The notes: generated by a model from the letters alone, not told the origin. DNA of 64,000 nucleotides from JAJQBJ01 sp964387095 (GCA_964387095.1 CAYLVH010000002.1:1-64000), one strand, 5' to 3'. Positions 18,731-28,142 are shown, counted from the stretch's first letter. Numbers and translations are program-made.

Positions 18731-19416
18731 AGCTCCCTTCCCCCCATCTTATAGCCCACACCCCGGACCGTCTCAATGTAAGCCCCGCAAGGGCCTAGCT
18801 TCTGGCGCAGAGTGCCGATATGTACATCCAAAGTCCTGGTCTCCCCGTCGTAATCATAGCCCCAGATCTCCTTCAACAGCGCCTCCCGGGGGACAACCGC
18901 CCCTTGACGGTGCATCAGCAGCTGGAGCAGCTGAAACTCCTTTAGGGTCAGCGACACCTTCTTCCCGGCGGCGGTCACTTCATGGGCGTCTTCATCCAGC
19001 ACCAGGTCTTGGCAGCAATAGCGGTTTGCCCTTTGCTTCTGGGCCATTTGCCGCGTTGTGCGGCGCAGAACTGCCCGCACCCGGCTCAACAGCTCCATCA
19101 TGCCAAAGGGTTTGGCCAGGTAGTCGTCCGCCCCCAAGTCCAGGCCCAGGACTTTGTCGTATTCCGCCCCCTTGGCCGTGGTCATAATCACAGGGATGGC
19201 CTCCGTATCCTCCAGCGCCTTCAGCTTTTTCAGGACGGAGATCCCATCCTCCCCCGGCAGCATGATATCCAGCAGGATCAGCTCTGGCTGTTCCTGCCGC
19301 AGGGCCGCCCGGAAGGACGCCGCGTCCTCAAACCCCCTGGCCTCATATCCGGCGGCGTGCAGCGCATAGCTCACAAGCTCTCGAATGCTGCTGTCATCCT
19401 CCAGTATATAGATCAT
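18727..19416 (-). CDS. phoB: PhoB/PhoP-type response regulator
   Basis: OmpR-family regulator: receiver domain with the phosphorylated aspartate in LILLDIMLPGEDG, then a winged-helix domain with LTLKEFQLLQLLM and TLDVHIGTLRQKLG. I place the start at ATG 19416 (229 residues), six bases after CGAGGTG; a GTG three codons earlier is possible but sits inside the RBS. It is preceded by 11-bp-spaced Pho-box-like repeats, consistent with autoregulation, and partners the overlapping phoR. Confidence 0.94.
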   Translation of the reverse strand: MIYILEDDSSIRELVSYALHAAGYEARGFEDAASFRAALRQEQPELILLDIMLPGEDGISVLKKLKALEDTEAIPVIMTTAKGAEYDKVLGLDLGADDYLAKPFGMMELLSRVRAVLRRTTRQMAQKQRANRYCCQDLVLDEDAHEVTAAGKKVSLTLKEFQLLQLLMHRQGAVVPREALLKEIWGYDYDGETRTLDVHIGTLRQKLGPCGAYIETVRGVGYKMGGREL

Positions 19417-19470
19417 TATATCCACCTCGGTCCTTTCTTTCCCCTCTCGTTGATCTCCTTTATTGCTCTT

Positions 19471-19526
19471 ATTATAGTAAATCCTCGGTAAAGTTTGGAT
19501 GTTTTCTATGTAAAATGTTCGTAAAA
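19471..19526 (-). promoter_or_regulatory. Pho-box-like repeats and -10 element upstream of phoB
   Basis: On the minus strand TTTTAC occurs at 19526-19521 and again at 19515-19510, exactly 11 bp apart, a period expected for PhoB/PhoP repeats. A TATAAT follows at 19476-19471. The -35 position has no sigma-A consensus, which fits an activator-dependent promoter. Confidence 0.65.
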
Positions 19527-19540
19527 TCCGGCATAGACGG

Positions 19541-19572
19541 GAAAAGAGGGCGGCGCTGCGCGCCTACCCTCC
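19541..19572 (-). terminator. Terminator after phoU
   Basis: Read leftwards, GAGGGTAGGCGC and GCGCCGCCCTC form a slightly imperfect stem followed by TTTTCC, 14 bp after the phoU stop. It separates the pst-phoU transcript from phoB-phoR. Confidence 0.65.
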
Positions 19573-19585
19573 CTGGGATTATCTG

Positions 19586-20233
19586 CTAAATCTGAGGCCG
19601 CTCTCCCGTCAGGGAATAGACCACCCAACCTGCTACAATGGCTGCGTGATCTCCAATGCGTTCAAAATACTTGGCGATCATCAGGGCGTCCAGCGCGTCT
19701 TGGCCATGCTCCGGCTTCTGGGCAACATATGCGATCAACTGCTCCTTCACTTGATAGAACAGGCCGTCCACCACGTCGTCGAAGGCAATCACCTGCTTGG
19801 CTTTATCCAAATCCTTATCAACGAAGGCATTGACGCTCTCCGTGACCATGTGAATGGTCTTCCGCGCCATTTCCGGGATATCGTCGATCTGCTGCACCAG
19901 GCTGCCGCCTTTGTGGTAGTTGACAATCTCCGCAATGTCCGCCGCCTGGTCCCCGATTCGCTCCAGGTCTGTCACCATCTTCAGCGCCGAGGAAATCTGC
20001 CTCAAATCCCGGGCCACCGGCTGCTGATGCAGCAGCAGCTTTAAGCACAGGTTCTCAATTTCCCGCTCAAACTGGTCAATCTCTCCCGCCAGGGTAATGG
20101 TATCATTTGCCAACACATGGTTTCCCTCGCACAGGGCCTTTGCGGCGCTGCCGATGGCGGTCTCACACAGGGCGCCCATCTGAATCATCTGCTTATTTAG
20201 CAGGGCCAGCTGTTCATCAAATCTGCTTCTCAT
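19586..20233 (-). CDS. phoU: Phosphate transport accessory regulator PhoU
   Basis: Cytosolic helical protein linking Pst transporter state to PhoR. At 215 residues it has two tandem PhoU-type three-helix repeats (ANDTITLAGEIDQFEREIE in the first; MVTESVNAFVDKDLDKAKQV in the second) with the conserved acidic motifs, including RIGDQAADIAEI and ERIGDHAAIVAGWV. Last gene of the pst operon, 18 bp after pstB, as usual. Confidence 0.96.
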   Translation of the reverse strand: MRSRFDEQLALLNKQMIQMGALCETAIGSAAKALCEGNHVLANDTITLAGEIDQFEREIENLCLKLLLHQQPVARDLRQISSALKMVTDLERIGDQAADIAEIVNYHKGGSLVQQIDDIPEMARKTIHMVTESVNAFVDKDLDKAKQVIAFDDVVDGLFYQVKEQLIAYVAQKPEHGQDALDALMIAKYFERIGDHAAIVAGWVVYSLTGERPQI

Positions 20234-20250
20234 GGTCCTTCCCCCTTATA

Positions 20251-21006
20251 TTAGCCAAATCGTCCGGTGATGTAATCTTCCGTTCTCTTGTCCGTGGGGT
20301 TGGAGAACATCTTTCCGGTCTCGCTGAACTCCACTAGCTCACCCAGCAGGAAAAAGGCGCAGCGGTCGGAAACCCGGGCTGCCTGCTGCATGTTGTGGGT
20401 CACCATGATAACGGTGTACTTCTTCTTCAATTCTACCGCCAGTTCCTCGATCTTTCCAGTGGAAATCGGGTCCAGAGCGGAGGTGGATTCGTCCATCAGC
20501 AGAATATCCGGCTCCACCGCCAGGGCGCGGGCTATGCAGAGCCGCTGCTGCTGGCCTCCGGACATACCCAGAGCGCTGCTTTTCAGACGGTCCTTGACCT
20601 CGTCCCAGATGGCCGCGTCCCGGAGGGATTTTTCCACGATATCGTCCAGCTTCGCCTTGGAGCGGATCCCATGGGTCCTAGGGCCATAGGCGATGTTGTC
20701 ATAGATGCTCATGGGGAAGGGATTCGCCTTCTGGAACACCATGCCGATGCGCTTGCGCAGCCAGGTGACGTCCACATTGGGCGCGTAGATATTCTGGCCC
20801 TCGTAGTTGACCTGACCGGTGATCTTCACGCCGGGGACCAGGTCGTTCATCCGGTTCAGGGTTTTCAGAAAGGTGGACTTGCCGCAGCCTGAAGGCCCGA
20901 TCAGGGCGGTGATCTCCTGAGCGGGAATGTTTACCTGGATGTTCTTCAGGGCCTGATGGTCTCCGTACCACAGGTTCAGATCCTTAATCTCTAAAATATC
21001 AGGCAT
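20251..21006 (-). CDS. pstB: Phosphate ABC transporter ATP-binding protein PstB
   Basis: ATPase of the high-affinity phosphate importer. Walker A GPSGCGKST near residue 38, signature LGMSGGQQQRLCIARAL, Walker B ILLMDESTSALDP, all intact in 251 residues. Stands between pstA and phoU in a single operon. Confidence 0.98.
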   Translation of the reverse strand: MPDILEIKDLNLWYGDHQALKNIQVNIPAQEITALIGPSGCGKSTFLKTLNRMNDLVPGVKITGQVNYEGQNIYAPNVDVTWLRKRIGMVFQKANPFPMSIYDNIAYGPRTHGIRSKAKLDDIVEKSLRDAAIWDEVKDRLKSSALGMSGGQQQRLCIARALAVEPDILLMDESTSALDPISTGKIEELAVELKKKYTVIMVTHNMQQAARVSDRCAFFLLGELVEFSETGKMFSNPTDKRTEDYITGRFG

Positions 21007-21020
21007 AATCAGACCTCCTA

Positions 21021-21911
21021 TCAGTTCTTCCTCAGTTTCCGGGCCGCGAAATTTGCCGCAAAGTTGATCAGGAAGGTCAACAGCATGAGAATCACAGCGA
21101 TGGCAAAGGCCACACCGGTCTCGCCCCGCTCATTGGCGTAGACGTACAGTGCCACCGTCAGCGTGGCGGAGGAAGACTGCAGCGCGGTAACAAAGTCATT
21201 CAGCACCAGTCCAAAGCCCGCCGTAAACAGCAGGGCCGCCGATTCTCCCACAATCCTGCCGATGGCCAGGATGCAGCCGGTGACAATGCCGTCAATGGCG
21301 TTGGGGAGCACCACGGTGCGCACCATATGCCACTTGCCGGAGCCAAGGGCCAGCGCGCCCTCCCGGTAAGCCCGGGGCACGGTTTTCAGGCTCTCCTGGG
21401 TGGTCCGCACAATGGTGGGCAGGATCATCATGACCAGGGTCAGGCCGCCAGCCAGGATGCCCTGCTTTAAACCGAACAGCTGTGTAAAGAGCAGCATGCC
21501 CACCAGGCCGAAGATAATGGAGGGAATGCCCGTCAAGGTCTCCGTGGCAAACTCGATCACGGCCACCAGCCTATGGCTCTTTGCGTACTCCGTCAAGTAA
21601 ATGGCGGCGCAGACGCCCACGGGCAGGACAACGACCATTGCCACCACAATGATATAAAGGGTGTTCACAAGGTTGGGCAGAATCCCAATGGTGTCCCGGA
21701 TATAGCTGGTCTGGGTGGAGACCAATTCCCAGGACAGATAGGGAGTGCCCCGATAGAAAATATAGCCGATGAGGAAGATCAGCAGGGCGCAGGTCAGTCC
21801 GGCGCAGAGATAGAGGAGCCCTTTGACGGTTCCATTCCAGATATTTCGCCGCCGCTGCCAGTTTTTTTCGTTCTTTGTCTCTTCCTTGTTCTGTGCCAAT
21901 GCTCTTTCCAT
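21021..21911 (-). CDS. pstA: Phosphate ABC transporter permease PstA
   Basis: Inner-membrane permease with about six helices; 296 residues. The binding-protein-dependent permease signature region includes EGALALGSGKWHMVRTVVLP (EAA loop). The N-terminus is polar and charged (NKEETKNEKNWQRRR) before the first helix. Two bases downstream of pstC, so translation is probably coupled. Confidence 0.97.
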   Translation of the reverse strand: MERALAQNKEETKNEKNWQRRRNIWNGTVKGLLYLCAGLTCALLIFLIGYIFYRGTPYLSWELVSTQTSYIRDTIGILPNLVNTLYIIVVAMVVVLPVGVCAAIYLTEYAKSHRLVAVIEFATETLTGIPSIIFGLVGMLLFTQLFGLKQGILAGGLTLVMMILPTIVRTTQESLKTVPRAYREGALALGSGKWHMVRTVVLPNAIDGIVTGCILAIGRIVGESAALLFTAGFGLVLNDFVTALQSSSATLTVALYVYANERGETGVAFAIAVILMLLTFLINFAANFAARKLRKN

Positions 21912-21913
21912 AC

Positions 21914-22801
21914 TTATACCTTCTTCCGCTTTATGAAAACGTTCAGGAAAACGTTAATCAGCATAATGAACAGGAACAGCACCAGTCCAATGGAGTACAG
22001 CGCCTGGCGCTGTAGGGAACCAACCGAAGCATAGGACATCTCAGAGGCAATGGCTGTGGTCATAAACCGGACGGATTTCAGCAGGCCGGGCATATTGGCC
22101 ACGTTGCCGGAGACCATGATAATGGCCATAGCCTCGCCGATGGCGCGGCCAACCCCCAGGACGATTGCCGTGGCAATACCGCTTTTGGCCGCAGGGATGG
22201 AAACCCGGAAGTAGGTTTCCAGCTTGGTGGCCCCAAGGGCCACAGACGCCTCCTCATACTCCTTGGGGACCGCCCGCAGGGCGGTCTCGGAGACATTGAT
22301 AATGGACGGCAAGATCATGATCGCCAGCACGACGATTGCCGCCATCAAGGTGGCGCCAGAGGAGAGGCGGAAGATCCTCTGCACCGCGGGCACCAGCACG
22401 ATCATGCCCACCAGGCCGTATACCACGGAGGGAATGCCTGCCAGCAGCTCCACCGCCGTGTGGATCACCCGGGCCACCTTGGGGGGCGCCACCTTAGCCA
22501 GGTAGACGGCAGTCATCAAGCCCACGGGAATTCCAATGAGGATGGCCCCGGCGGTGCCGTAAACGCTGGTCAGGATAAAGGGCAGGATTCCATAGGAGGG
22601 CTCCTCCGTGGTGGCCGAGGGGGCCCATTTGGTGCCCAGCAGGAAGTCCCCCAGGCCGATCTTGGCAATGGCCGGTACGCCGGAGATAATGAGATACACT
22701 GTAATGCACAGCACGAAGCCCACCGCGATAATACCACAGAGCAGAAAGATCAGGTTCATGCTATTTTCCAGCACGTTTTGTTTTACCGATTTCTTTTTCA
22801 T
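21914..22801 (-). CDS. pstC: Phosphate ABC transporter permease PstC
   Basis: Second permease of the phosphate importer, 295 residues with about six helices and the EAA-loop sequence EEASVALGATKLETYFRVSI. It pairs with pstA and follows pstS by 46 bp. Confidence 0.97.
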   Translation of the reverse strand: MKKKSVKQNVLENSMNLIFLLCGIIAVGFVLCITVYLIISGVPAIAKIGLGDFLLGTKWAPSATTEEPSYGILPFILTSVYGTAGAILIGIPVGLMTAVYLAKVAPPKVARVIHTAVELLAGIPSVVYGLVGMIVLVPAVQRIFRLSSGATLMAAIVVLAIMILPSIINVSETALRAVPKEYEEASVALGATKLETYFRVSIPAAKSGIATAIVLGVGRAIGEAMAIIMVSGNVANMPGLLKSVRFMTTAIASEMSYASVGSLQRQALYSIGLVLFLFIMLINVFLNVFIKRKKV

Positions 22802-22847
22802 AACAGGTCCTTCCCCTTACAGATCCATGTTGCTGCGGGTTTCCGGC

Positions 22848-23759
22848 TCAGTCAGCCACAGGGACCGCGTCCGCTGCCAGGATCAGCTCGCTGGCTTCGC
22901 TGGAAGTGGCATAGTCAAAGAAGGCCTGGGCCGCATCGCTGAGTTCCACGCCCTCCTTGGTGACCAGGTTGAAGGGGCGCTGAATCACATAGCTGCCGTT
23001 CAAAATGTTTTCCGCGTTGCACTCCACGCCCCCAACGGTTAGGACCTTGATGCCTTCCTGGCCTTCCACAGCGGCAAAGGAGGCGTAACCGATGGCGTTT
23101 GCGCTGTTCTTAACGCCCTCGATGACCGCGCCGGTGGAGGTCAGCTCCTGAGCCAGAACGCAGGCGTCCGTGGTGCCGGTGATGGTCTCGAAGCCGTCCC
23201 GGGTGCCGGAACCGGCCTCACGGCCGATGCAGGCGATGGTTCCGGCGTCGCCGCCATAGGCGGACCAATCGGAGACCTCGCCGGTGAAGATGGCCGCAAT
23301 CTCCTCAACGGTCAGGTCGTCAACCGGGCAGCTCTCGTTGACGATGATGGCGATGCCGTCCAGGGCCACAGTGGTGGCCACCAGGCCGTCAGCGATCTCC
23401 TCATCCTTCAAGGCCCGGGAGGACAGGCCGATGTCGCAGGTGCCGTTGTTGACCGCCTCAATACCGGTGCCGGAGCCAGTGGCATCATAGGTGATGGTCA
23501 CCCCAGGGTTGTCGTTCATAAACTGCTCAGAGAGATAACCGATGACCTTCTCCATGGAAGTGGAGCCGTTGGTGGAGATGCTGCCGCTCAGATCCCCGCT
23601 TGAGGTGGTGGTTTCTTCGGCAGCAGTGGTTGTCGTTGTGGTTTCCCCGGCAGCCGGGGTGGTAGTGGTATTGCTCTCCGTGTTATTAGAATTACCGCAG
23701 GAGGCCAACAGGCCGCAGAGCATGGCGCTGGCCATCAGAAGAGAAATTGCTTTTTTCAT
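22848..23759 (-). CDS. pstS: Phosphate-binding lipoprotein PstS
   Basis: Membrane-tethered solute-binding protein of the phosphate importer. The signal peptide ends in a lipobox, LLASC, with cysteine near residue 21, followed by a Thr/Ser/Glu-rich linker of about 45 residues. The binding domain has the PstS features GSISTNGSTSMEKV, YDATGSGTGIEAV and GREAGSGTRDGFE. Shorter than many PstS proteins but complete. First gene of the operon; upstream are Pho-box-like sequences. Confidence 0.96.
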   Translation of the reverse strand: MKKAISLLMASAMLCGLLASCGNSNNTESNTTTTPAAGETTTTTTAAEETTTSSGDLSGSISTNGSTSMEKVIGYLSEQFMNDNPGVTITYDATGSGTGIEAVNNGTCDIGLSSRALKDEEIADGLVATTVALDGIAIIVNESCPVDDLTVEEIAAIFTGEVSDWSAYGGDAGTIACIGREAGSGTRDGFETITGTTDACVLAQELTSTGAVIEGVKNSANAIGYASFAAVEGQEGIKVLTVGGVECNAENILNGSYVIQRPFNLVTKEGVELSDAAQAFFDYATSSEASELILAADAVPVAD

Positions 23760-23814
23760 GTTACATACTCCTTCATGTACTGTTTTTCATAGATTCGTCC
23801 CTATTGACAGGTCT

Positions 23815-23870
23815 ATTGTATCGTTCTGTCTGTAAACTCTGATACCACGGCAACATCAAGTCTATGTAAA
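23815..23870 (-). promoter_or_regulatory. Likely Pho-controlled promoter of pstS
   Basis: On the minus strand TTTACA (23870-23865) is followed 11 bp on by the weaker TTGATG (23859-23854), and a second TTTACA lies at 23836-23831. A -10-like TACAAT is at 23820-23815 without a consensus -35. The pattern resembles that before phoB and suggests PhoB control. Confidence 0.45.
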
Positions 23871-23897
23871 ATCATGAAAAATATTGCAAAACACGAA

Positions 23898-23928
23898 AAA
23901 AAGAGACTGCTTTAACACAGTCTCTTTT
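23898..23928 (-). terminator. Terminator of the polyamine operon
   Basis: AAAAGAGACTG pairs with CAGTCTCTTTT around an 8-nt loop; T-runs exist on both strands. The stem overlaps the last codon of the leftward decarboxylase gene, so this ends the polyamine operon. Confidence 0.85.
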
Positions 23929-25129
23929 ACTTACGGCTGCCCAGGCGCCCCTTAAAATCCTGGTAGCCAAACTTCGCCAGCAGGCGAAAGCTGCCATCCT
24001 CCTCCATGGCGTAAATAGCGGGCAGGGGCATGCCGTTAAACGTGTTGTTCTTGCAGGTGGTATAAATGGCCATATCGCCAAACACCAGCCTGGCTCCCTC
24101 CTGCAAAGGCTCATCGAAGGAAAAGTCTCCAATCACGTCCCCAGCCAGGCAGGTGGGGCCGCCCAGGCGATAGGTGTACCCCTTCTCCCCCGGCTCCCCG
24201 CCGCCATACAGGGGCGGGCGGTAGGGCATCTCCAGCACGTCAGGCATATGGCAAGCGGCAGAGCAATCCAGAATGGCCAGGTTGATTCCACCGCTGCGAA
24301 ACACATCCAGCACCCTTGTCAACAGATAACCCGCATTTAAGGCGCAAGCCTCGCCGGGTTCCAGATAAACCTCCAGGCCATACGCCTCCTTCATATGGAG
24401 GATACAGCGCTCCAACCTGGGAATGTCGTAATCCGGCCGGGTGATATGATGTCCGCCGCCAAAATTCAGCCACTTCATCCCCGTCAGAATATCTCCAAAC
24501 TTGTCCTCCACCGCCTCCAAGGTCCGCGCAAGGGCGTCCGAGTTCTGTTCACAGAGGGTATGGAAGTGCAGGCCGTCCAGCAGGGCGATCAGCTCCGGGG
24601 TCATCTCCCGGTTCCAGCGCGCCCGGGTCACGCCAAGCCGCCCGCCAGGGGCGCAGGGGTCATAGATCTCATGCCCCTCCTGGGTGGAGCATTCCGGGTT
24701 GATGCGCAGGCCCACGCTCTTCCCGGCGGCCTTGGCCCGGGGCCCAAACTGTCTCAGCTGGTTGGGAGAGTTGAAGACAATATGCCCGGCGTAGATGAGC
24801 AGCTCATGGAAGTCCTCCTGACGATAGGCGCCGCAGAACACATGGACTTCCTTTCCAGGCAGCTTTTCCCGGCCCAGCCGGGCCTCATAAAGGCCGCTGG
24901 CCTCCGTGCCCGCCAGGTAGGGTGCCAACACCGGGTAAAGGTCGTAGTTGGAGAACGCCTTCTGAGCCAAAAGGATTTTGCAGCCGGTACGGTCCTGAAT
25001 CCCCTTCAGAATCTCCCCGTTGCGGCGCAACCGGGCCACGTCCAGCACATAGCAAGGGGTGGGCAGGCTGTCAAACTGCCCCGCCCCCTGTATCAGGCCC
25101 CGGAAGGGCGGCCGATTGTCCAACTTCAT
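23927..25129 (-). CDS. nspC: Carboxynorspermidine/carboxyspermidine decarboxylase
   Basis: PLP-dependent alanine-racemase-fold decarboxylase that converts carboxynorspermidine or carboxyspermidine to norspermidine or spermidine. The likely PLP lysine is in LLAQKAFSNYDLY near residue 53, and a glycine-rich phosphate-binding run (WLNFGGGHH) is near 217; substrate residues include YLEPGEAC. Length 400 is normal. The start codon overlaps the dehydrogenase stop by one base. In gut bacteria the homologous pathway mainly yields spermidine, so the product may be spermidine rather than norspermidine. Confidence 0.9.
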   Translation of the reverse strand: MKLDNRPPFRGLIQGAGQFDSLPTPCYVLDVARLRRNGEILKGIQDRTGCKILLAQKAFSNYDLYPVLAPYLAGTEASGLYEARLGREKLPGKEVHVFCGAYRQEDFHELLIYAGHIVFNSPNQLRQFGPRAKAAGKSVGLRINPECSTQEGHEIYDPCAPGGRLGVTRARWNREMTPELIALLDGLHFHTLCEQNSDALARTLEAVEDKFGDILTGMKWLNFGGGHHITRPDYDIPRLERCILHMKEAYGLEVYLEPGEACALNAGYLLTRVLDVFRSGGINLAILDCSAACHMPDVLEMPYRPPLYGGGEPGEKGYTYRLGGPTCLAGDVIGDFSFDEPLQEGARLVFGDMAIYTTCKNNTFNGMPLPAIYAMEEDGSFRLLAKFGYQDFKGRLGSRK

Positions 25130-26388
25130 CAGTCCACCAGCACCGGGTTGTAGCTCTCAGAATGAGGCAGGCCGTACTTGTCCAGCGCTTCAATATAGGG
25201 GTCGGGATCAAACTCCTCCACAGTGTGGACCCCCTTCTCCGTCCACTTCCCGGTCAGCAGCATCAGCGCGCCGCACATGGCAGGCACACCGGTGGTATAG
25301 CTGACCGCCTGGGCGCCCACCTCCTTGTAGCATTCCTGGTGGTCGCAGATATTATAAATATAATAGGTCTTGTCCTTGCCGTCCTTCTTGCCGGTGAAGA
25401 TACAGCCGATGTTCGTCTTTCCCACGGTGCGGGGGCCCAGGGTGGCGGGGTCAGGGAGCAGGGTCTTCAGGAACTTGATGGGCACGATCTCGTGTCCCTC
25501 ATAGTTCACCGGGGTGGTGGACAACATGCCCACGTTGCCCAGGCAGCGCATATGATCCAAATAGCTCTGTCCAAAGGTCATAAAGAAGCGGATGCGCTCT
25601 ACCTCTGGCAGATTCTTCGCCAGGGATTCGATTTCCTCATGGTGGAGCAGGTACATATCCTTCCGGCCCACCTGGTCGAAGTAATACTGCCGCTTGATGC
25701 TCATGGGAGGAATCTCCACCCAGTGGCCATTCTCCCAGTAGGAGCCAGGGGCGGAAACCTCCCGGAGGTTGACCTCCGGATTGAAGTTGGTGGCGAAGGG
25801 GTAGCCGTGATCCCCGCCGTTGCAGTCCAAAATGTCAATGGTGTCGATGGTGTCAAACTCATGCTTCTTGGCATAGGCGCAATAGGCCTGGGTCACGCCG
25901 GGGTCAAAGCCGGTTCCCAGGAGAGCGGTGAGCCCAGCCTCCTTGAACTTCTCCTGATAGGCCCACTGCCAGGAATAATCAAAGTAGGCGGAGAACCCCG
26001 CCTCCTTGCAGCGCTTTTCATAAACCGACCTCCACCGGGGATCCTCAATGTCCTCTGGCTCATAATTGGCGGTGTCCAGATAATTGACCCCGCAGGCCAG
26101 GCAGGCGTCCATGATGGTCAGATCCTGATAGGGCAGGGCGATATTCATCACCAGCTGAGGCTGGTAGGCCTTGATGAGGGCGATGACCTCCTCCACATGG
26201 TCCGCGTCCACCTGGGCGGTGGTGATCTTGGTCTTAGTGGTGGGGGCCAGCTTGGTGGCCAGCTCATCGCACTTGGACTTGGTGCGGCTTGCGATGCAGA
26301 TCTCGGTAAACACCTCACTGACCTGGCAGCACTTATGAATTGCCACGGAGGCGACGCCGCCGCAGCCGATAATCAAAACTTTGCTCAT
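25129..26388 (-). CDS. Carboxy(nor)spermidine dehydrogenase, saccharopine dehydrogenase family
   Basis: Condenses aspartate semialdehyde with putrescine (or diaminopropane) using NADPH to give carboxyspermidine (or carboxynorspermidine). The Rossmann motif VLIIGCGGVASVAIHKC is at the N-terminus, followed by a long saccharopine-reductase-like C-terminal domain. At 419 residues it has the size of Lys1-like CASDH/CANSDH. Adjacent to the decarboxylase that uses its product, which is the strongest argument for the function. A clear AAGGAG precedes the ATG. Confidence 0.88.
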   Translation of the reverse strand: MSKVLIIGCGGVASVAIHKCCQVSEVFTEICIASRTKSKCDELATKLAPTTKTKITTAQVDADHVEEVIALIKAYQPQLVMNIALPYQDLTIMDACLACGVNYLDTANYEPEDIEDPRWRSVYEKRCKEAGFSAYFDYSWQWAYQEKFKEAGLTALLGTGFDPGVTQAYCAYAKKHEFDTIDTIDILDCNGGDHGYPFATNFNPEVNLREVSAPGSYWENGHWVEIPPMSIKRQYYFDQVGRKDMYLLHHEEIESLAKNLPEVERIRFFMTFGQSYLDHMRCLGNVGMLSTTPVNYEGHEIVPIKFLKTLLPDPATLGPRTVGKTNIGCIFTGKKDGKDKTYYIYNICDHQECYKEVGAQAVSYTTGVPAMCGALMLLTGKWTEKGVHTVEEFDPDPYIEALDKYGLPHSESYNPVLVD

Positions 26389-26433
26389 GAGAAGCTTCTC
26401 CTTTCAATTTCCAGTATGGCCTCAGCACTGAGA

Positions 26434-27291
26434 CTATTTTTCAAGAGCCAGCATCAGCTCCCGCAGGACCTTGCCCGCCAGGGCGGTGGATACGCCGGAG
26501 GCGTCCAACATGGGGGACAGCTCATTCACGTCCGCTGCCACCACGTTGGCCTGACACACCGTCAGAATGGCCTCCAGCAGCCGGGGGAAGGTGACGCCCC
26601 CGGCCTCCGGGGTGCCTGTTCCGGGGAAGCAGGCCGGGTCCAGGCAGTCCAGATCAATGGTGAAATAGATGGGCAGATATTTGGCTTTCAGCTCCGCCAC
26701 CACCTCTTTTAGGCCATCGAAGTTAAATTTATGAAGGTCGGTATGCGCCCGGGCGAAGCGGAACTCCTCCCGCTCACCGGAGCGGATGCAGAACTGATGG
26801 ATCCTTCCATCTCCAATCAAATCGTGACAGCGCCGGATGACGCAGGCGTGGCTGAGCTTCGCCCCTAGATAATCCTCCCGCAGATCGGTATGGGCATCAA
26901 AATGAATCATGTGCAGCTCCGGCCACCTCTTGACCGCCGCCCGGAAGGCGCCCAGGGTCACCAGGTGTTCGCCCCCCACCAGCAGGGGGAATTTCCCATC
27001 GGCGATAATGGTGGCCGCCCGTTCCTCAATGTCCGCCAGGGCTGCTTCCGGATTGCCAAAACAGAGCTCCAGGTCGCCGCTGTCAAAGATGGCGCAGTCC
27101 TCCAGATCCTTGTCCTGATAGGGGGAGTAGGTTTCCAGGCCGAAGCTCTCATGCCGTATGGCAGAGGGGCCGAACCGGGTCCCCGGACGATAGCTGGTGG
27201 TGGAGTCAAAGGGCGCTCCGAAAATCACCAGCTTTGCGTCCTGATAGCTGCTGTCGCAGCCGATAAAGGTTTCCACGTTGCGCTCCAGCAT
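26434..27291 (-). CDS. speB: Agmatinase
   Basis: Mn-dependent ureohydrolase converting agmatine to putrescine and urea. Metal motifs: GGEHLVTLG, HFDAHTDLR and TIDLDCLDPACFPGTGTPEA, all intact. 285 residues from ATG 27291, which overlaps the speE stop (TGATG) and has AGGTGGA upstream; a GTG one codon before is an alternative. Sits directly after the speA/speE genes, fitting agmatinase rather than arginase, formiminoglutamase or guanidinobutyrase. Confidence 0.92.
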   Translation of the reverse strand: MLERNVETFIGCDSSYQDAKLVIFGAPFDSTTSYRPGTRFGPSAIRHESFGLETYSPYQDKDLEDCAIFDSGDLELCFGNPEAALADIEERAATIIADGKFPLLVGGEHLVTLGAFRAAVKRWPELHMIHFDAHTDLREDYLGAKLSHACVIRRCHDLIGDGRIHQFCIRSGEREEFRFARAHTDLHKFNFDGLKEVVAELKAKYLPIYFTIDLDCLDPACFPGTGTPEAGGVTFPRLLEAILTVCQANVVAADVNELSPMLDASGVSTALAGKVLRELMLALEK

Positions 27292-28142
27292 CACTCCACC
27301 TCTCGCAGCATCTTCTCCAGGAAGGCGGGCAGGTAAAAGGCCCCCACGTGGAGCCGGGTGGTATAATACCGGGTGTCCAGGTGATAGGCGTTCCAGCGCT
27401 TGGCGTTCAGGTCGTCTATTGGGTGATATTTTTTGCTGGCAAAGCCAAAGAGCCAGTAGCCCGCCGCATAGGTGGGGATATGGGCCTGGTAGACCCGGCT
27501 GACCGGGAAGGTGCTGGCAATGCGCTTATGGCTGCGCTTCATGGCCCCGGCATCCTCCGCGTAGAAAGGGCTGCCCTGCTGGTTCACCATGATGCCGTCC
27601 TTCTTCAGGGCCTTGTAGCAGTTTCCATAGAACTCCCGGGTGAACAGGCCCTCGGAGGGGCCGAAGGGGTCGCTGGAATCCACGATTATCAGGTCGTACA
27701 GATTCTCACAGCGCCGGATATATTTCAGGCCGTTTTCATAATAGATATTCACCCGGCTGTCGTCCAGCTGGCAGGCGTTTCCCGGCAGATATTGCCGGCA
27801 CGCCTCCAGAACCATTTTGTCCATTTCCACCAGGTCAATGCGCTCTACCTGGGCGTAGCGGGTCAGCTCCCGCACAACGCCGCCGTCGCCCACGCCGATG
27901 ACCAGCACAGCCCGGACATTTGGATGCACCGCCATGGGAACGTGAACGATCATCTCATCGTAAATAAACTCATCCCGCTCGGTGAGCATAATGTTGCCGT
28001 CCAACGCCAGCACCCGGCCAAACTCCGGGGTATCAAAGATATCAATACGCTGGTACATGCTCCTCTCCGCGTAAAGCGGCTTATTCACACGAAGGCTCAG
28101 CTTTACATCCGGGGTATGATTTTCACTAAACCAAAGCTCCAC
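27291..28142 (-). CDS. speE: Polyamine aminopropyltransferase (spermidine synthase)
   Basis: Transfers an aminopropyl group from decarboxylated SAM to putrescine. The small N-terminal beta-domain is followed by a methyltransferase-like fold with VIGVGDGGVVREL (the family usually has GGGDGG; the second glycine is Val here) and VDSSDPFGPSEGLFT. I chose GTG 28142 (283 residues) because the homologous region begins there with a GAGAGGTG upstream; the frame extends further into speA. No speD (SAM decarboxylase) is in the window, so the aminopropyl donor must come from elsewhere or the enzyme uses another acceptor or route. Confidence 0.92.
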   Translation of the reverse strand: MELWFSENHTPDVKLSLRVNKPLYAERSMYQRIDIFDTPEFGRVLALDGNIMLTERDEFIYDEMIVHVPMAVHPNVRAVLVIGVGDGGVVRELTRYAQVERIDLVEMDKMVLEACRQYLPGNACQLDDSRVNIYYENGLKYIRRCENLYDLIIVDSSDPFGPSEGLFTREFYGNCYKALKKDGIMVNQQGSPFYAEDAGAMKRSHKRIASTFPVSRVYQAHIPTYAAGYWLFGFASKKYHPIDDLNAKRWNAYHLDTRYYTTRLHVGAFYLPAFLEKMLREVE

